Assembly (NCBI GenBank): GCA_910587805.1
Contig: CAJUNM010000007.1
Coordinates: 8,446 to 72,445 of the forward strand
DNA from: an uncultured Christensenellaceae bacterium
GTDB taxonomy: Bacteria; Bacillota; Clostridia; Christensenellales; Pumilibacteraceae
DNA: 64,000 nucleotides
Reading direction: 5' to 3'
Shown here: positions 33,162 to 39,404 of the stretch, one piece after another
Position numbering within the stretch: position 1 is the first letter of the stretch
Layout: each line of letters opens with the position of its first letter
The notes under the pieces: generated by a model
The model's database searches: none
What the model was told of the DNA's origin: nothing
What the model saw: the letters and a program-made list of their open reading frames with translations, nothing else
Position numbers and translations under genes: made by a program

Positions 33162-33659
33162 ATGAACGAAATTTGGCAAACAATCGAACCGTACATAATG
33201 ACTATCGTCGGTGCGCTCGGCGGTGGGTCGATCATAGCGGTAATCGCGCGGCTCATATGCTCGCGCATCATGAATAAAGCGTCGGAAGCTTACGACGTCA
33301 ACAAGATCGCGGATAAAGTCGCGGACAAGCTCGGCGGCAAAACAATCGACATCGACATCACGTCTATCGTAGAAAAACGGCTCAAGGAAATATCCGCCGC
33401 GCTCGCAAAGCAAGTGGGCAAGGTCGCGGATGAAACGAACTCGTACAAGCATTTGCTTGCGCTTATAGGCGCGGCGCTCACGCACTTAAAGATGTTGACC
33501 GATGACGAGCGGCAAGCGCTCACAAAAGCCGTGCAAGAGCTTGACGCGAGCTTTAAGCCCATAGAGCGCGACGTTGTGGCTACGGTCAAGCTCGAGCCGA
33601 TAGAAATTAAACCCGAGCCGTCGATTGTCGCCGACGCCGAAACGGTAAACATGGAGTAG
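33162..33659 (+). CDS. Single-pass membrane protein, holin-region candidate
   Basis: 165 residues behind CGGAGGTAAAT. One N-terminal membrane segment (YIMTIVGALGGGSIIAVIARLI spans it), then an amphipathic helical region (VADKLGGKTIDIDITSIVEK) and an acidic proline-containing tail. It is the first of three consecutive membrane protein genes after the fibre genes, the place where holin genes usually lie, but it is longer than a usual holin. Confidence 0.45.
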   Translation: MNEIWQTIEPYIMTIVGALGGGSIIAVIARLICSRIMNKASEAYDVNKIADKVADKLGGKTIDIDITSIVEKRLKEISAALAKQVGKVADETNSYKHLLALIGAALTHLKMLTDDERQALTKAVQELDASFKPIERDVVATVKLEPIEIKPEPSIVADAETVNME

Positions 33660-33661
33660 AC

Positions 33662-34171
33662 ATGAAAGCAAGGTACATAACGTTCACGGTATTGCAGGCG
33701 CTGTTTTGCGCAGTCGTGCCGCTGATTTTCATATTCGTGCAGTATGCCGAGACGGGCGAAGGCTTGAGATACAAACTCCCGCTCGGCATATTGCTGTTGT
33801 GCGTCGTGATTGTTGTAATCGCGAAAAACACTTTTTTGAAGCCGAGAATGGCTAAACTCGCGGCGCAGATCGCGCAGCACGAAGCCGATCTAAAAATCGA
33901 GAACGACGCGGGGCGGATAAAAAACCTCGTTTCCGAGCTGCGCAAAGAGCGTATCGTCGAAACTGTTTTGAACTGTGTCATGCCCGTATTTGTGCTTGCG
34001 GCTTTATTGGTGGCATGTAAGGCTATGGAGAACGCCGTGCTCGAACTTTCGGGCGCGGTCGGGTTCTCGCTCGGATCGTATGTTCTCGGCTTTATTTTCG
34101 GCATTCTCGCGGCGCGAGAGGTCGGCTCGAAGCACGAGAAAAAGGACGTGAAAGATGAAAACAAATCTTAA
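33662..34171 (+). CDS. Four-segment membrane protein
   Basis: 169 residues with hydrophobic segments at both ends (VLQALFCAVVPLIFIFVQYA, LPLGILLLCVVIVVIAK, VMPVFVLAALLVACKAM, FSLGSYVLGFIFGILAA) around a charged helical middle (EADLKIENDAGRIKNLVSEL). It overlaps the next gene by 17 nt. Possibly part of lysis or of infection at the membrane; no family recognised. Confidence 0.5.
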   Translation: MKARYITFTVLQALFCAVVPLIFIFVQYAETGEGLRYKLPLGILLLCVVIVVIAKNTFLKPRMAKLAAQIAQHEADLKIENDAGRIKNLVSELRKERIVETVLNCVMPVFVLAALLVACKAMENAVLELSGAVGFSLGSYVLGFIFGILAAREVGSKHEKKDVKDENKS

Positions 34172-35027
34172 TATCAAGCGCATCGTTCCGTTTACTATAA
34201 GTGCGCTCATGATAGTAACGGTGTTGCTTTTGCAATTCACCGTGCTGTCGGTAAATAAACAATTCAATTGGCGCGAATTCGTGCCGCAGCTTCTTATAAA
34301 TACCGCATTGATAACCACTACGGCAATTGTATGGTTGAATTCGGGAACGGATAGGGCGAAGATCCAAGAGAAATCGGCGTATAAAGATAATGCCGCACTA
34401 TATGCGGCACAAATCAAAAAGATAACCGACGGCGGGCAGCTTGCCAATTTGCGGGCGTTTTGTAAGGTCAGAACCGAGCAAATTCGCAACGATAAAATCA
34501 CTGTATTACTTGCAAACGTAGGTATAGATCGTCATTTGTACGACAGCACACTCAAAGATTTGGATAAAGACAAACTGAAAGCTGATGGTTATACTAAACG
34601 GCAAATCAACGCGATAGAACGCGTGCGCGACGGCAAAGTGCGCGTCAAGCCGATAAACGCAATGGATCTCGTTTCCGACAGTCGCACCGTTGACGACTGC
34701 GGAGTGAATTACAACGAGCGAGCCGACAAGTCTATTCGCATTTCGTTGCGTATAGGGCGTTCGGTATTGACGGCATTTGCGCTTGCGTTGTTTGTGCCCG
34801 ATCTCGCCAAAGATATAACGAGTATCGCGGCATGGGCGATGTTTTTCGTAAAGTTATGCACGATCGTATATACGGCGTTCAGCTCCGAACGTGAAGGGTA
34901 TACTCGCATTACCGAAACGAAAAATAGGGTGATACTGCGACGTATAGCGTTTTTGCACGAGTTTGACGAGTGGGCGAGCGTGCCGAAATTGTATAAAGGA
35001 AACGAGGATAAAGATGTCGGAATTTAA
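34155..35027 (+). CDS. Membrane protein with cytoplasmic middle domain
   Basis: 290 residues. Two N-terminal membrane segments (VPFTISALMIVTVLLLQFTV, LLINTALITTTAIVWL), a long soluble domain (residues about 75-195, charged helices such as LRAFCKVRTEQIRNDKITVL), and two more segments (SVLTAFALALFVPDLAKDIT, WAMFFVKLCTIVYTAF). It overlaps the next nuclease-domain gene by 14 nt. Function unknown. Confidence 0.5.
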   Translation: MKTNLNIKRIVPFTISALMIVTVLLLQFTVLSVNKQFNWREFVPQLLINTALITTTAIVWLNSGTDRAKIQEKSAYKDNAALYAAQIKKITDGGQLANLRAFCKVRTEQIRNDKITVLLANVGIDRHLYDSTLKDLDKDKLKADGYTKRQINAIERVRDGKVRVKPINAMDLVSDSRTVDDCGVNYNERADKSIRISLRIGRSVLTAFALALFVPDLAKDITSIAAWAMFFVKLCTIVYTAFSSEREGYTRITETKNRVILRRIAFLHEFDEWASVPKLYKGNEDKDVGI

Positions 35028-35625
35028 CGAGCAAGACCACCCGCGCGACGGCGACGGGAAGTTTACAAGTAAAGGCGAAAAGACCGTCGAGGCTATACGC
35101 CTATATTCGAACGATACCGAACGAGACTTGAAACAAAGCGATATGCTGTCGGCGGCTGAAATGAGTAAAATATTACAGCAAGAAATGCCGAACCGAAAGT
35201 TTACTCGTATTAAGGTCGGCGAGATAACCAATCCTATTTATGATGATATGGTGCTGTCCAACGGACGTAATGTAAAAGACATTTTAACGCGCGTCGTCGA
35301 AATGCCGTTGACGGGCTCTGTCGGAGTGGAACACATAGAGAATCACCCTGAGCGCAAAGGTATGGTGGAGCATTATATAGGCTTTATGAATGATATAATA
35401 AACGATCCGGATTTTGTTTTCGAGGACAAAGCGAGGGAAAATACGCTCGTCATCGAAAAGAAAGTAGACAAGCACACTGTTATGGTCATAAGTCTCAACT
35501 TCGACAAACCAGATTACACAAATACCGTCATCACTATACGTAATGAGGGCAACGAATCATTTGAGAGATCAAAAAAATCTTATGAAAATTTAGGGAAAGT
35601 ACTTTACAAAAATTCAAAAGTGTAA
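35014..35625 (+). CDS. PBECR-like nuclease-domain protein, second subfamily
   Basis: 203 residues from ATG 35014 (GAGGATAAAG upstream). Leader FNEQDHPRDGDGKFTSKG and MLSAAEMSKILQQEMPNRKF, as in the other members. The C-terminal domain differs: MVLSNGRNVKDILTRVVEMP, VGVEHIENHPERKGMVEHYI, MNDIINDPDFVFEDKARENT, KKSYENLGKVLYKN. The 'H-P-x(7)-H-I...II-PD-I' order resembles another PBECR subgroup. Its RNA partner, unlike the others, is co-directional, with a promoter inside the last codons. Confidence 0.62.
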   Translation: MSEFNEQDHPRDGDGKFTSKGEKTVEAIRLYSNDTERDLKQSDMLSAAEMSKILQQEMPNRKFTRIKVGEITNPIYDDMVLSNGRNVKDILTRVVEMPLTGSVGVEHIENHPERKGMVEHYIGFMNDIINDPDFVFEDKARENTLVIEKKVDKHTVMVISLNFDKPDYTNTVITIRNEGNESFERSKKSYENLGKVLYKNSKV

Positions 35626-35637
35626 TATACTATTGGT

Positions 35638-35748
35638 AGATACGAGGTAGACAACGCGATCTACACACCCTTGCGGTCAAAAGAGATGCAAGAACAAGCG
35701 GGCTTGCCGTATCTGTCAAGAGAATGGTTTAACGACCGTTCTCTTTTT
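35638..35748 (+). ncRNA. Cloverleaf-shaped small RNA behind the 35014 nuclease gene
   Basis: Promoter TTTACA (35603-35608), 17 nt, TATACT (35626-35631), straddling the stop codon of the gene. Closing helix AGATACG/CGTATCT (35638-35644 with 35708-35714) encloses GTAGA/TCTAC, CTTGC/GCAAG and CAAG/CTTG arms. A terminator follows: AGAGAATGG/CCGTTCTCT (35719-35727 with 35736-35744) and T5. It is tRNA-shaped in outline but lacks tRNA loops. Confidence 0.62.
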
Positions 35749-35752
35749 CGTT

Positions 35753-35866
35753 GTAAAAAAAGACAATATAGACGTTACCAAAGATAATTTTGAAATTGGT
35801 CACATTTACTATGTTGATAGTGACGGTTTCGATAAATCGTTAAAAATGGCAAAGAAAAAAGATTGA
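35753..35866 (+). pseudogene. C-terminal remnant of another nuclease-domain paralogue
   Basis: The frame reads KDNIDVTKDNFEIGHIYYVD then SDGFDKSLKMAKKKD and TGA. It aligns with the end of the 37532 protein (KDNFEIVHMHYVNPDGLQRA). Only about 37 codons remain, and no start or leader is present. Its convergent RNA (35855-35944) is intact in promoter, closing helix and T-tract. Confidence 0.65.
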
Positions 35867-35944
35867 TACGGGAAGCCGCGCGGCTCCTTCCATTACAAGC
35901 GACAGCGAGCGCGGTGCATAATTTCTGTCGTCATATCAATCTTT
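35855..35944 (-). ncRNA. Convergent small RNA retained beside a decayed nuclease gene
   Basis: Promoter TTGACT (35973-35978), 17 nt, TATACT (35950-35955), minus strand. Closing helix AAAGATTGATA/TATCAATCTTT (35934-35944 with 35858-35868), then T6. Inner helices CGACAG/CTGTCG and a GGAAG..GCC/GGCTTCC hairpin. It overlaps the TGA of the remnant at 35864-35866. Confidence 0.7.
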
Positions 35945-36021
35945 AATATAGTATACGCTATAATCTTGAAAAAGTCAATAGTTTGTCGGTAAAATTTTTT
36001 TGAAAAACTTTGTTAAAATCC

Positions 36022-36087
36022 TTGACATTTGTGGGTACATAATATATAATGTGGGTACAAATATTGAGGAGGTAAACATTGGGTACA
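36022..36087 (+). promoter_or_regulatory. Promoter with GTGGGTACA direct repeats
   Basis: TTGACA (36022-36027), 17 nt, TATAAT (36045-36050). GTGGGTACA lies at 36031-36039 (spacer) and 36051-36059, and TTGGGTACA at 36079-36087 covers the start codon. Likely operators of the CopG-like protein encoded next. Confidence 0.62.
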
Positions 36088-36255
36088 AAGAAAATGGGTA
36101 GACCGACACAAGATCCTAAGACGAACACTCTGAAAATCCGTTTTTCTGACGATGATTTGAACAAATTAGAATTTTGTACAGAAAAGACAGGCAAATCAAA
36201 AGCAGAGATTATTCGGATTGGAATCGATAAAGTTTACCAAGAACTTAAAAAATAA
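36079..36255 (+). CDS. Ribbon-helix-helix (CopG/Arc-like) regulator, TTG start
   Basis: 58 residues from TTG 36079 (GAGGAGGTAAAC just upstream); ATG 36094 is an alternative. MGRPTQDPKTNTLKIRFSDD then KLEFCTEKTGKSKAEIIRIG is the classic short RHH fold: an N-terminal strand that enters the DNA groove and two helices. It probably represses its own promoter through the GTGGGTACA repeats. A convergent RNA overlaps its stop codon. Confidence 0.78.
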   Translation: MGTKKMGRPTQDPKTNTLKIRFSDDDLNKLEFCTEKTGKSKAEIIRIGIDKVYQELKK

Positions 36256-36316
36256 GGGTTGCCGCCCATACCGTGACAAGTAACGCGACAACCCTCCCCG
36301 ACAGACAAAGTCCATC
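36247..36316 (-). ncRNA. Candidate convergent small RNA behind the RHH gene
   Basis: Promoter TTGACA (36346-36351), 17 nt, TACACT (36323-36328), minus strand. It ends in a hairpin AGGGTTGTCGC/GCGGCAACCCT (one wobble) followed by TTATTTTTT that overlaps the stop codon of the RHH gene. Confidence 0.55.
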
Positions 36317-36376
36317 TAATAAAGTGTACCACGGATTGCTTTGTTTGTCAACAATAATCTACAAAAGGAGTATAAA

Positions 36377-37111
36377 ATGACAAACATAGCAATTTTCAAC
36401 AATCAACAATTCGGAGAAATCCGAACGCTCGACGAACCTAACGGCACATATTTTTGCGGTAAAGATGTCGCGACGGCGTTAGGCTATTCCAACACAAAGG
36501 ACGCAATCATTCGGCATTGCCGCAAAGATGGGGTCGTGAAACGCGACCTCATCGATAATATCGGCAGAAGTCAGCAGACAGCATTCATAGATGAGGGTAA
36601 TCTTTACCGCCTTATCGTACATAGCAAACTGCCGACAGCCGAACAATTCGAGCGTTGGGTATTTGATGAGGTTCTGCCGTCTATTCGCAGGACAGGCGAA
36701 TACAAAGTCAAACCGACGGACGAACTGCGTCGCAAGAACGTAGAAATACGCGAACAGAACGCAAAGATACGCACGGCGCAGCTTTTGTACAAGATCGCGG
36801 ATAAAACCGATACAGACTATAAGCAAGTGTTGCACGCTCGCATCACGCAGCTTTTGACGGGCGAGTACCTTTTGCCGCTTTCTGCGGTCAATGAGCGCAC
36901 GCTGTCGGCTTCGGAGATAGGCGAACGGCTCGGAGTGTCGGCAAACCGTATCGGGCGTTTGGCGAACGCTCACGGGCTCAAAACGGAACAGTACGGCAAG
37001 TTCTTTTACGACAAGGCAAAAACCGCGGAAAAGCAGGTAGAGACGTTTCGCTACTATGAAAAGTCGGTTGATGTATTTCGTTCGCTCGTAAGCGTGGAGG
37101 TGACGGTATGA
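36377..37111 (+). CDS. BRO-family antirepressor-like protein
   Basis: 244 residues, ATG 36377 behind AAAGGAG. The BRO-N domain is clear: IAIFNNQQFGEIRTLDEPNG, FCGKDVATALGYSNTKDAII, RHCRKDGVVKRDL and FERWVFDEVLPSIRRTGEYK. The C-terminal part (LSASEIGERLGVSANRIGRL) has a KilA-C-like HTH. Such proteins counteract phage repressors or modulate host transcription. It overlaps the S24-like gene by 4 nt, suggesting joint action. Confidence 0.85.
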   Translation: MTNIAIFNNQQFGEIRTLDEPNGTYFCGKDVATALGYSNTKDAIIRHCRKDGVVKRDLIDNIGRSQQTAFIDEGNLYRLIVHSKLPTAEQFERWVFDEVLPSIRRTGEYKVKPTDELRRKNVEIREQNAKIRTAQLLYKIADKTDTDYKQVLHARITQLLTGEYLLPLSAVNERTLSASEIGERLGVSANRIGRLANAHGLKTEQYGKFFYDKAKTAEKQVETFRYYEKSVDVFRSLVSVEVTV

Positions 37112-37470
37112 TGATGCAAGAAACAACTAAAACGATTGATTTACCTAAAATGCGCGTAACGGAAAGCGATAAATTAAGGGAATGGTTGGTATGTTCGGTG
37201 GAAACCGATGAAATGTTCCCGACGGTGCAAAATGGAGATGAATTAAATGTCAATACTCGTAAAGATTTTAAGAATGGAGATATAGTGCTGTTCTATGATG
37301 AGAAGAACGAAAAAGTCATTATACGGCGAATATATTATCTTAATGGCTGCGTAGCGTTCACGTCTGATAACGGCAGATACGAGCCGATTATATGCAATAG
37401 TGAACAAAAACTTAACGAATTTTTTTATATCGGGAAAGTTATGAATATAGGACGGTATATTAAAAAATAA
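37108..37470 (+). CDS. S24/LexA-fold protein lacking the catalytic serine
   Basis: 120 residues, no HTH. The S24 core is recognisable: VETDEMFPTVQNGDELNVNT, then FKNGDIVLFYDEKNEKVIIR. The canonical motif is GDSMxPT(I/L)xxGD; here the GDS triad is TDE, so the nucleophile is absent. GGAGGTGAC lies upstream and the ATG overlaps the BRO stop. It may act as a decoy partner of the CI-like repressor (4715-5356), perhaps by mixed dimerisation. Family fold confident; role inferred. Confidence 0.65.
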   Translation: MMMQETTKTIDLPKMRVTESDKLREWLVCSVETDEMFPTVQNGDELNVNTRKDFKNGDIVLFYDEKNEKVIIRRIYYLNGCVAFTSDNGRYEPIICNSEQKLNEFFYIGKVMNIGRYIKK

Positions 37471-37487
37471 CCGAAATAAAAATGAAT

Positions 37488-37517
37488 AAACCGCGTCGAG
37501 CAAATCGTCGCGGTTTT
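37488..37517 (+). terminator. Weak terminator-like hairpin
   Basis: AAACCGCG (37488-37495) with CGCGGTTT (37509-37516) and one more T. It separates the S24-like gene from the next nuclease-domain gene. Confidence 0.45.
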
Positions 37518-37531
37518 GATATGGAGTAAAC

Positions 37532-38194
37532 ATGAGTAATTTCAAAGAGAGCGACCACCCGCGCGACAGCGACGGGAAGTTTACGCAAAAGGGCGTGAGC
37601 GGATATACCGACAAGGTAAACGAACGGATCGCGTGGGCGAAAGACAAAAAGATCGACTTGCCGCTCAATGCCGACGGTTCGATAAACGATATTGCACTGC
37701 AACGGATACAAAAAATGTCGGCTGCGGAGCTGAGCAAGGCGTTGCAAAAAGAGTTGCCACAAAAGAAAATGTCTCCCGAAGAAAAGATCGCGAGCGTACA
37801 TATAGACTTCGATAGGGATAATATTTTGCCCGAATTGAATGAAGAATATTTGGCGAAAATCGGCGCGGATAAGAATAAGCCAGTGCTGCTCAAAAAATCT
37901 GTTATCGATAGAAATAGAACAGAGCATAAAGATGTTTCAAAGGATGATATGAAAAAAATCATATGTAGAGCATTGTATCACCCGGACGCCGTATTTGCTG
38001 CTAATGGCGAAAAACCTTACTATCATTTTGCTTCTTTTGTTGAAATGAGTGAAAAAGGGAAACAGAAAATAGGAATGGTTCTGTTAGATGTCGATAAAGG
38101 CAAAGATAATTTTGAGATTGTACATATGCACTATGTAAACCCCGATGGATTACAAAGGGCATTAAAAAAAGCAAATAAAAAAAGATTGATGTGA
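37532..38194 (+). CDS. BECR-like nuclease-domain protein with HPRD-GKF leader (paralogue of 26018)
   Basis: 220 residues. Leader FKESDHPRDSDGKFTQKG, an extra 40-residue insert (YTDKVNERIAWAKDKKIDLP), then MSAAELSKALQKELPQKKMS and a domain closely matching the 26018 protein up to VLLKKSVIDRNRTEHKDV. After that the two diverge: ALYHPDAVFAANGEKPYYHF, KIGMVLLDVDKGKDNFEIVH. The basic end (RALKKANKKRLM) overlaps the 14-bp closing helix of a convergent RNA. A toxin or virion-carried nuclease role is inference. Confidence 0.65.
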   Translation: MSNFKESDHPRDSDGKFTQKGVSGYTDKVNERIAWAKDKKIDLPLNADGSINDIALQRIQKMSAAELSKALQKELPQKKMSPEEKIASVHIDFDRDNILPELNEEYLAKIGADKNKPVLLKKSVIDRNRTEHKDVSKDDMKKIICRALYHPDAVFAANGEKPYYHFASFVEMSEKGKQKIGMVLLDVDKGKDNFEIVHMHYVNPDGLQRALKKANKKRLM

Positions 38195-38289
38195 AGGGCG
38201 CGCAATTCCTTATCGAGTTACTTAAATAACCATCACGTCACACCGTTGGTGCGGTTGCAGAGCGCTTTCTGCATGTCACATCAATCTTT
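38177..38289 (-). ncRNA. Convergent small RNA paired with the 37532 nuclease gene
   Basis: Promoter TTGACT (38319-38324), 17 nt, TATAAT (38296-38301), minus strand. The closing helix is 14 bp and perfect: AAAGATTGATGTGA/TCACATCAATCTTT (38276-38289 with 38181-38194), then T7. Inner hairpins GCAGA/TCTGC, CACC/GGTG and GTTA/TAAC. It overlaps the last codons and stop of the nuclease gene. Confidence 0.72.
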
Positions 38290-38408
38290 AATAATATTAT
38301 ACGCTAAGATAAAGACAAAGTCAACAATTAAAGAAAGAAAAAGCAAAAAAGAATTTCGGCACGTAAAAATTGAACGGAAGACGGTTATTTGTACACCGGC
38401 TGTGGAAA

Positions 38409-38725
38409 ATGTCGGTAGCGGAGTTGAGCAAGGCGTTGCGGAGGAGGTGTCGACTGATAACGCCTTGACAATTTCGCGTAAACCTGTTAAAATTGTTATG
38501 TTGCCGAAAGACATATATGCCGAATTTGACAGTGTGATTAGGACGAGATACGGCAACAAAATACCAAAATACGGTTATGTCATGCTACATAATCCAATCA
38601 AGAGATATAATTTCTTTTTGCTATTTAATCATGATGATCATAGCGACCGAAATGTGTGTACTTGCAAGTTGGATTTGGATCGAGATGCCGACTTGATTAA
38701 CGATTATTTGGAGAGGTTTGATTAG
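38409..38725 (+). pseudogene. Frame-broken remnant of a further nuclease-leader paralogue
   Basis: ATG 38409 opens MSVAELSKALRR, the shared motif of the family, but the frame ends after about 20 codons. A second frame overlapping it (from about GTG 38449) continues VSTDNALTISRKPVKIVMLP, then YAEFDSVIRTRYGNKIPKYG and DLDRDADLINDYLERFD to TAG 38725. The leader and the C-terminal part have been joined by a deletion. The last 75 residues may still be made from ATG 38500. No convergent RNA is evident behind it. Confidence 0.5.
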
Positions 38726-38944
38726 ATGTCAAAGTTAACTAAAAAAACCGAAGAGTTTATCGATTTGTGTAAAACTCGCGATGTTGAAAGAGACAATAGC
38801 TTGGGTATGTTTTTAACGATTCTCAATTATGATAGAGAACGTTTGGACAAAAATTTACAATCATTTATCGAATGGATCAATGCGCATCCGGAAGCCGATG
38901 ATTGTGCTATGATTGATTATATTCAAGAGAATTATATTAAATAA
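38726..38944 (+). CDS. 72-aa acidic hypothetical protein
   Basis: ATG 38726 abuts the TAG of the preceding remnant (TAGATG), so it is translationally coupled to it. Product MSKLTKKTEEFIDLCKTRDV, then FLTILNYDRERLDKNLQSFI and MIDYIQENYIK: helical, acidic, soluble. An immunity-type partner of the preceding C-terminal domain would fit the pairing, but I recognise no family. Confidence 0.5.
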   Translation: MSKLTKKTEEFIDLCKTRDVERDNSLGMFLTILNYDRERLDKNLQSFIEWINAHPEADDCAMIDYIQENYIK

Positions 38945-38958
38945 ACAAACGAAAAAGC

Positions 38959-39000
38959 AAAAAGTACCTGCATATCAAAAATGATATATAGGTTACAGGT
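38959..39000 (-). terminator. Terminator-like hairpin for the leftward Spo0A-like gene
   Basis: On the minus strand ACCTG (39000-38996) pairs with CAGGT (38970-38966), enclosing ATATCA/TGATAT, followed by ACTTTTT. It fills the short gap between converging genes. Confidence 0.5.
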
Positions 39001-39006
39001 TGATAG

Positions 39007-39351
39007 CTAATCTGTTTCATAATAAATATTTTTCATTTCCTCGGCAAGGTAAGAAATAACAAGACCGTTATGTATTTGCGATTCGGGGATTTCTGTACCT
39101 ACCAATGCTGAGAGCTTTTGGCACAGGTTATAGCTGTGTTCTATGGCATAAGCAATATCTCTTGCAACGCTTTTATCGTGAATATTCTCGGTAGCGGCTA
39201 TTCGTTTGTAGATTTTCATAGCGTCGTACTCGCCGTCGGCGTACAGTTCAACTGCTTTTGTCAAATACTTGAAACCGACAAGTTTCGGCGGCACTCCGCA
39301 CTTGAGTATGAGGTTCTTTGCGATTAGCCGTTTGGTTTGAGTATTTTTCAT
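39007..39351 (-). CDS. Stand-alone Spo0A-type DNA-binding domain protein
   Basis: 114 residues, ATG 39349-39351 with AGGAGA 9 nt upstream. LILKCGVPPKLVGFKYLTKA then ADGEYDAMKIYKRIAATENI and VARDIAYAIEHSYNLCQKLS match the Spo0A C-terminal effector domain (LGVPPHLKGYxYLREAI ... RVERAIRHAIE). There is no receiver domain. It is the last gene inside attR. It could bind 0A boxes to alter host sporulation, or couple phage genes to sporulation; either is inference. Confidence 0.78.
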   Translation of the reverse strand: MKNTQTKRLIAKNLILKCGVPPKLVGFKYLTKAVELYADGEYDAMKIYKRIAATENIHDKSVARDIAYAIEHSYNLCQKLSALVGTEIPESQIHNGLVISYLAEEMKNIYYETD

Positions 39352-39400
39352 TGGATAGAATCTCCTGTGTTTTATTTCGGTCTCTAAAGAAGTTAATCCT

Positions 39401-39404
39401 TAAA
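39401..39404. other. attR core (TAAA)
   Basis: Right boundary of the prophage. Leftward, the binding-protein frame reads GPEATI and then hits TAA made by the junction. The TAAA is shared with 2335-2338, 37,066 bp away. Confidence 0.75.

Noticed and set aside
35638..35714. Possible tRNA gene (7-bp closing stem and three arms)
   Set aside because: The arms lack a 7-nt anticodon loop and the T-loop GTTCRANNC pattern, so it is reported as a small RNA, not a tRNA.
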